64,000 nt of DNA from DATKUC01 sp964553615 (GTDB lineage Bacteria > Spirochaetota > Spirochaetia > DSM-27196 > DATKUC01), in assembly GCA_964553615.1 (NCBI GenBank), contig CAZKMA010000013.1, positions 1 to 64,000 on the forward strand, given 5' to 3'. Positions 60,245 to 64,000 of the stretch are shown here, in pieces. Under the pieces are notes generated by a model, which saw only the letters and a list, made by a program, of their open reading frames with translations, was not told the DNA's origin and did not search any database. The position numbers and the translations under genes are program-made. Position 1 is the stretch's first letter, and each line of letters starts with the position of its first letter.

Positions 60245-61230
60245 GCAGACCAGTTACGTTGTTTACCGGTCAGTGGACCGATCTCCCGTTCGAGGAGGTC
60301 TGCAGGAAGGCGAGCTCCTGGGGCTACGACGGGCTTGAGATTGCCTGCTGGGGCGACCACATGAACGTTCGAAAAGCGGCGACGGACGCCGACTATGTGC
60401 GGGGGAAAAAGGAAATCCTTTCCCGGTACAATCTGAAATGCTGGGCAATCGGTAATCATTTGACGGGGCAGTGCGTCGGTGACCTGTGGGATGAACGTCT
60501 GGATGGATTCGCTCCGGCGGAGCTCGCTGGTAAACCCGATGCAATCCGGGCCTGGGCAATCGAGGAGATGAAAATCACGGCCCAGGCGGCAGAAAAACTG
60601 GGGTGCGGGACGGTGACCGGTTTCATGGGATCGCCTATCTGGAAATACCTTTACTCATTCCCCCAGACAACGGAGGAGATGATTGACGCGGGATTCCGGA
60701 AGATTGTGGAGTTGTGGACCCCAATCCTGGACGAGTTCGACCGGCACAACGTGCGTTTTGCGCTGGAAGTACACCCGACCGAGATTGCGTTCGACTACTA
60801 CACCGCACAGCGGCTGCTTTCGGAGTTTAAGCATCGTCCGGTGCTCGGATTCAACTTCGATCCGAGCCACCTGATCTGGCAGGGAATGGATCCAAAACTT
60901 CTGATCCGTGATTTTCCCGACCGGATCTTCCACGTTCATATGAAGGACGCGCTTGTAACTCTTGACGGGCGGTCGGGCCTCATCGGATCGCATCTTCCGT
61001 TCGGCGACCTTCGCAGAGGCTGGAATTTCCGCTCGCTCGGACACGGCGGTGTGAATTTCGAGGAAATTATCCGGGAACTGAATGCAGCCGGTTACCAGGG
61101 ACCACTCTCGGTAGAGTGGGAAGACAACGGAATGGATCGGGAATACGGTGCAAAGGAGTCGGCCGGGTTCGTGAAGAATGTCGACTTCTCCCCGTCTGCC
61201 ATCACATTTGATGGAAAGATGAAGAACTAG
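60241..61230 (+). CDS. xylose isomerase-like sugar isomerase/epimerase
   Basis: 329-residue TIM barrel of the AP endonuclease 2/xylose isomerase superfamily. Metal-ligand strings: ALEVHPTE (Glu), FNFDPSHLIWQG (Asp, His), FHVHMKDA (His) and LSVEWEDN (Glu). It starts in the stop of the dehydrogenase gene (ATGA), so the two are translationally coupled and probably sequential enzymes on the same sugar, for example oxidation then epimerisation or cleavage of a keto-sugar. No signal peptide. Exact reaction not readable. Confidence 0.88.
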   Translation: MSRPVTLFTGQWTDLPFEEVCRKASSWGYDGLEIACWGDHMNVRKAATDADYVRGKKEILSRYNLKCWAIGNHLTGQCVGDLWDERLDGFAPAELAGKPDAIRAWAIEEMKITAQAAEKLGCGTVTGFMGSPIWKYLYSFPQTTEEMIDAGFRKIVELWTPILDEFDRHNVRFALEVHPTEIAFDYYTAQRLLSEFKHRPVLGFNFDPSHLIWQGMDPKLLIRDFPDRIFHVHMKDALVTLDGRSGLIGSHLPFGDLRRGWNFRSLGHGGVNFEEIIRELNAAGYQGPLSVEWEDNGMDREYGAKESAGFVKNVDFSPSAITFDGKMKN

Positions 61231-61269
61231 CGTTCCGACAGACAATCCTCAGCGCCGCTCGGGCTCCGT

Positions 61270-62373
61270 TCAGCGCAAATTGGACAGCAGGGCGAGGAGG
61301 AAATCCCGGTTATCCGCCTGTACATACTGCATTCGGCCGCCCATGCGGCTGAATGTCTTACAGTAGCGAAGATAGTATCCCGGGTCGGTGGATGGCGGTT
61401 CACCGTCCCGCTCCCAATCCCAGCGGGACTCCGCGAGGTCGACCACGTAGATAGAGTGGGAGTCTATATGGCGGCCCTTCTGGATGGCGAGATTCTGTGC
61501 CATCGAAAGGGACTTTTCAAATACCATCGGTGACATAACGGCCGAACCAATGGACAGGTACACTCCGCCTTCAATCTGCGAGACGCTGTTTGCGAACGAG
61601 AGGAAGTCATGCTCGGCAGTTCGCCCGATTGCCGCGCCGCAATTCATGGGGTGATTGTAAATGATATCGTGGCCGAACATGGGGTGTCCGGTAAATGGCA
61701 CGTTCATCCGATATGCGGCGGCCTGAACACCAAACCGTCTGAACGGGTGGGGTACCGGCATGAAACCTGCAGGAATCCTGAAGCGGTGTATTACCGCTGC
61801 AAGATCAATCGCCGCTGCTGCCCGGGCCGGATTGTCCTTCGCAGTGGCCGCCGCTTCCGCGTACAACACGTCCTCCTGCGGTATATCCAGTCCCTCATGT
61901 TCCACGAGCGCGCCAACGGATTCGCCGTAGCCGAGGCCATTGTACGCCCCCACATTGATTGCGAGGTTGATATAGTATCCGGTCTCTTCCCAGATGCCGA
62001 ATTGACCCACGGTAACATTTGCCCGGACGTCCTCGCTCGATTCTCCCTGATACGCGAACTCCCAGTCGTGAATGATGCCCGCGCCGTTGGTTGCAAGGTG
62101 AGTCACCCAACCGCGTTCGATGAGCTCGATAAGGACCGGTGAAAGACCGTTCTTGATGGTGTGCGCTCCGAATGTAAGCATGACCGATGCGTTGCGGGAC
62201 CGCGCTTCGCGCATGCTCCGGGCAGCGTGTGCGCAGGCTGCGGCCGTTTCCGCGGAGAGTGCTCCGGGTTGCGTTTGCGGACCAACATGATCCCGCTCAA
62301 TTACTACCTTGTTCTTCCGTTCGGCCAACGGTTTGACGATCAGATCATGCCGATTCAGTTCAGGATGGGACAT
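61270..62373 (-). CDS. unrecognised protein of the sugar locus, possibly deoxyhypusine-synthase-like
   Basis: 367 residues from ATG 62373, overlapping the LacI gene by 14 bp, so the two are co-expressed. Soluble. The strings GAHTIKNGLSPVLIELIERG and THLATNGAGIIHDWEFA (about 70-110) suggest a nucleotide-binding Rossmann-like fold with a faint likeness to deoxyhypusine synthase-type proteins. I cannot confirm the family. His- and Asn-rich stretch GHPMFGHDIIYNHPMNCGAA may form an active site. Context suggests a role in sugar or sugar-derivative catabolism. Function unknown. Confidence 0.7.
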   Translation of the reverse strand: MSHPELNRHDLIVKPLAERKNKVVIERDHVGPQTQPGALSAETAAACAHAARSMREARSRNASVMLTFGAHTIKNGLSPVLIELIERGWVTHLATNGAGIIHDWEFAYQGESSEDVRANVTVGQFGIWEETGYYINLAINVGAYNGLGYGESVGALVEHEGLDIPQEDVLYAEAAATAKDNPARAAAAIDLAAVIHRFRIPAGFMPVPHPFRRFGVQAAAYRMNVPFTGHPMFGHDIIYNHPMNCGAAIGRTAEHDFLSFANSVSQIEGGVYLSIGSAVMSPMVFEKSLSMAQNLAIQKGRHIDSHSIYVVDLAESRWDWERDGEPPSTDPGYYLRYCKTFSRMGGRMQYVQADNRDFLLALLSNLR

Positions 62374-63439
62374 TCTGGCTCTCCGGTTCGGTTGGTTCAT
62401 TCTGAGGAGCCGCGACATTCGCCGGCGGCCCCGTGGATTTGCGCACAATAAACGGCATATTCAGCGAATCCAGCAACGCCGGCTCTATTTGTGGCCAGTT
62501 GCTGATCATCCTGACCAGCCGCTCGGCTGCGCGCGCCCCTATCTCCTTCAGGGGTTGTCTGCAGCTCGTGACCGGCGGATCGAGGTAGGGTGCAAGCGGC
62601 GAGTCATCGAAGGAGATTACGGATATGTCGCCGGGAATGGCCAGACCAAGCTCCTTGATTGCCTTGTAGATACCTGCAATGAGAAAGTCGCTGCTCACAA
62701 TTACCGCGCTTGGTTTGACCGGACGGCTGAACAGCCGGTAGATTCCCTCGGACCCGCCCTGATCATTCCAGAGCGAGATGTCTTCGATTACGAGGGCAGG
62801 GTTCGGTTCGATTCCGGACTCCCTCAGCGCATCCAGATAGCCGGTGAGCCGGTCCCGGATATTCGAGTAGTTCAGTTGGCCGCCGATGAACGCAATGTCC
62901 CGGTGACCGAGGCCCACGAGGTATTCCGTCGCGGTCCTCGATGCTTTCAGCGAATTGCAGGACACAAGATCAACCGGCATATTCGGTTCACAGCTGTTGA
63001 CCACGACGCAGGGTATGTTGTGATTGGAGACGATCTGATGATAGTGCGGGTTGTAGACCGGATCGAGCCAGATGATTCCGGCGAGCCGGTTCAGGATTCT
63101 GACGTTGTCGTACATGCTCTGTTCACGATCGATGAGCTCGGAGTGGACAATTGTCGTAATGTAGCCTGATTTGTTCAGCTTCTCGTCAATCCCGTCAAAA
63201 AGGTGGGCGTTGTAATAACTCGACAGCCGATGCCGGTGAAAGCTGTCCACCACGCCGACGAGATGCAGATCCGAGGCGCCGGTGGAGGGTTGGTATCCCA
63301 TTCCCTGCACGTACTCGAGCACTCGCCTGCGAGTATCCGGCTTCACATCCGGACGATTATGAAGTACGCGAGATACCGTCGTTACCGATAGATCCAGGGC
63401 ACGGGCGATATTGGCCAGTTTCAGTCTATCAATTGTCAT
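62360..63439 (-). CDS. LacI-family transcriptional regulator
   Basis: 359 residues from ATG 63439 (the frame is open further upstream, but MTIDRLKLANIARALDLSV is the classic start). N-terminal HTH with VTTVSRVLHNRPDV and hinge, then the periplasmic-binding-protein-like sensor domain (GIIWLDPV, GHRDIAFIGG, SAVIVSSDFLIAGI, ISVISFDDSP). Likely represses, in response to a sugar, the divergent epimerase gene and its own operon. Its promoter holds a CCGG-containing inverted repeat in the spacer. Followed by the unrecognised 367-residue protein. Confidence 0.92.
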   Translation of the reverse strand: MTIDRLKLANIARALDLSVTTVSRVLHNRPDVKPDTRRRVLEYVQGMGYQPSTGASDLHLVGVVDSFHRHRLSSYYNAHLFDGIDEKLNKSGYITTIVHSELIDREQSMYDNVRILNRLAGIIWLDPVYNPHYHQIVSNHNIPCVVVNSCEPNMPVDLVSCNSLKASRTATEYLVGLGHRDIAFIGGQLNYSNIRDRLTGYLDALRESGIEPNPALVIEDISLWNDQGGSEGIYRLFSRPVKPSAVIVSSDFLIAGIYKAIKELGLAIPGDISVISFDDSPLAPYLDPPVTSCRQPLKEIGARAAERLVRMISNWPQIEPALLDSLNMPFIVRKSTGPPANVAAPQNEPTEPESQNVPS

Positions 63440-63464
63440 GGGCACCTCGGGCAGTCCGAGACGA

Positions 63465-63494
63465 ATTCTATCACCGGGAGAACCGGTATGTAAA
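63465..63494 (-). promoter_or_regulatory. promoter of lacI-type gene with operator in spacer
   Basis: Minus strand TTTACA (63489-63494), 18 bp, TAGAAT (63465-63470). The spacer is filled by ACCGG-GAGAA-CCGGT (63473-63487), a perfect inverted repeat, suggesting autoregulation. Confidence 0.7.
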
Positions 63495-63503
63495 GAAAGA
63501 AAT

Positions 63504-63533
63504 TTGACAGTTCCGGAAAATTCACGGTATAAT
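63504..63533 (+). promoter_or_regulatory. near-consensus promoter of the epimerase gene with operator in spacer
   Basis: Perfect TTGACA (63504-63509), 18 bp, perfect TATAAT (63528-63533). The palindrome TTCCGGAA (63511-63518) lies between the boxes, a classic place for a repressor of the LacI family. Its 10-mer ACAGTTCCGG is shared with the other sugar operon. Confidence 0.75.
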
Positions 63534-63637
63534 TCCAAAAAATCTGCTGGAAAGGTTCGGGACTGATTGGCCGCAGATCCCCGACACTCTACCGGCAGTG
63601 CAAGGACTTCCGTTTTCCCTGTGGATTGAGGTGGGCA

Positions 63638-64000
63638 GTGGACAGAGCGGATATACGTGCATACCGTGACCAGATAGACAATTTTCTCACGCAGCGCCTG
63701 CTTCCGTTCTGGCTCGAACGGAGCAAAGACGTGCAGAACGGTGGGTTCATCACCCACTTCGACCAGTTCGGGCGCGATACCGGGGAAGATGAGAAGAGTC
63801 TCATTGCACAGACGCGGATTCTTTACGCGTTTTCCAGTGCCTACCGGGCCGGATGTGGTGAGGTATGCCGCGAATTCGCCGAACACGCTGCGGATTTCCT
63901 CATAGACCGGATGTGGGACCCCCTGTTCGGCGGGTTCTACTGGATGGTCGATCGAAAGGGATCGGTAACAAACGACGCGAAGGTGCTCTACGGGCACAGC
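63638..64000 (+). CDS. AGE-family epimerase/isomerase, N-terminal part
   Basis: Starts at GTG 63638 behind GAGGTGGG and runs open past the window end (121 codons seen). The protein begins with a helix, then RLLPFWLERSKDVQNGGFIT, IAQTRILYAFSSAYRAG and LFGGFYWMVDRKG, the (alpha/alpha)6-barrel N-terminus of N-acylglucosamine 2-epimerase / cellobiose 2-epimerase / mannose isomerase proteins. The truncated length is due only to the window edge. Probably controlled by the divergent LacI-type regulator. Substrate not determined. Confidence 0.85.
   Translation, partial: MDRADIRAYRDQIDNFLTQRLLPFWLERSKDVQNGGFITHFDQFGRDTGEDEKSLIAQTRILYAFSSAYRAGCGEVCREFAEHAADFLIDRMWDPLFGGFYWMVDRKGSVTNDAKVLYGHS

Overview
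The window reads as a compact, diderm chromosome segment, most likely from a free-living spirochaete (Spirochaetales or Treponema/Spirochaeta-like). This is an inference from gene content. The isoleucyl-tRNA synthetase is of the eukaryote-like class. There is a LolCDE set, a Wza-like SLBB export protein, a short ParE/ParC pair, an Asp23-domain ATPase, PEGA and FN3-like envelope proteins, and McsA-McsB-ClpC without CtsR. No phage, insertion sequence, CRISPR array, tRNA or rRNA was recognised. No stretch longer than about 210 bases lacks a gene.

Layout. 0-7.4 kb: an unknown 404-residue protein, a Gfo/Idh oxidoreductase, a cyclic-nucleotide-type phosphoesterase, a tandem class III cyclase-like pair, a WecA/MraY-type transferase and a small unknown. 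7.5-13.5 kb: ileS, a lipoprotein, hisH-hisF and an FmdB zinc ribbon, ending in a strong terminator that lies inside the 3' end of thiI. 13.5-24.5 kb: thiI, an ArsR-type regulator, an SLBB exporter, aroB, hrpA, an Eis-like acetyltransferase, hisS and an acyltransferase fusion. 24.5-31 kb: a GltS-like transporter, a thioesterase, pcnB, a peptidase-like TPR protein, a P-loop/Asp23 fusion and an RluA pseudouridine synthase. 31-37 kb: an operon of a DUF212 protein, an unknown membrane protein and rnfC-D-E-A, with rnfG and rnfB absent. 37-49 kb: a GH57 glucanotransferase, an FN3-like protein, prfB with its programmed frameshift, a CheY-like receiver, a PEGA protein, ftsY, a YwqK-like repeat protein and a lolC-D-E locus. 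49-53.7 kb: mcsA-mcsB-clpC with a terminator; this McsB lacks the residues needed for arginine-kinase chemistry. 53.7-59 kb: a coiled-coil lipoprotein, then parE-parC; ParC carries a 120-residue lysine-rich tail. 59-64 kb: a sugar locus with a Gfo/Idh oxidoreductase, a TIM-barrel isomerase, an unrecognised protein, a LacI regulator and a truncated AGE-family epimerase. It has near-consensus divergent promoters carrying CCGG-centred palindromes.

The most interesting signals are the apparently inactive McsB in an otherwise intact mcsA-mcsB-clpC operon, the tandem cyclase/pseudocyclase pair that could share one composite active site, the Rnf locus without RnfB/RnfG beside an unknown membrane protein, the P-loop-Asp23 fusion, and five genes whose -10 box lies only 6-8 bp before the ATG with no Shine-Dalgarno sequence (candidate leaderless mRNAs). 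Functions are assigned from motifs read by eye; no database search was possible.
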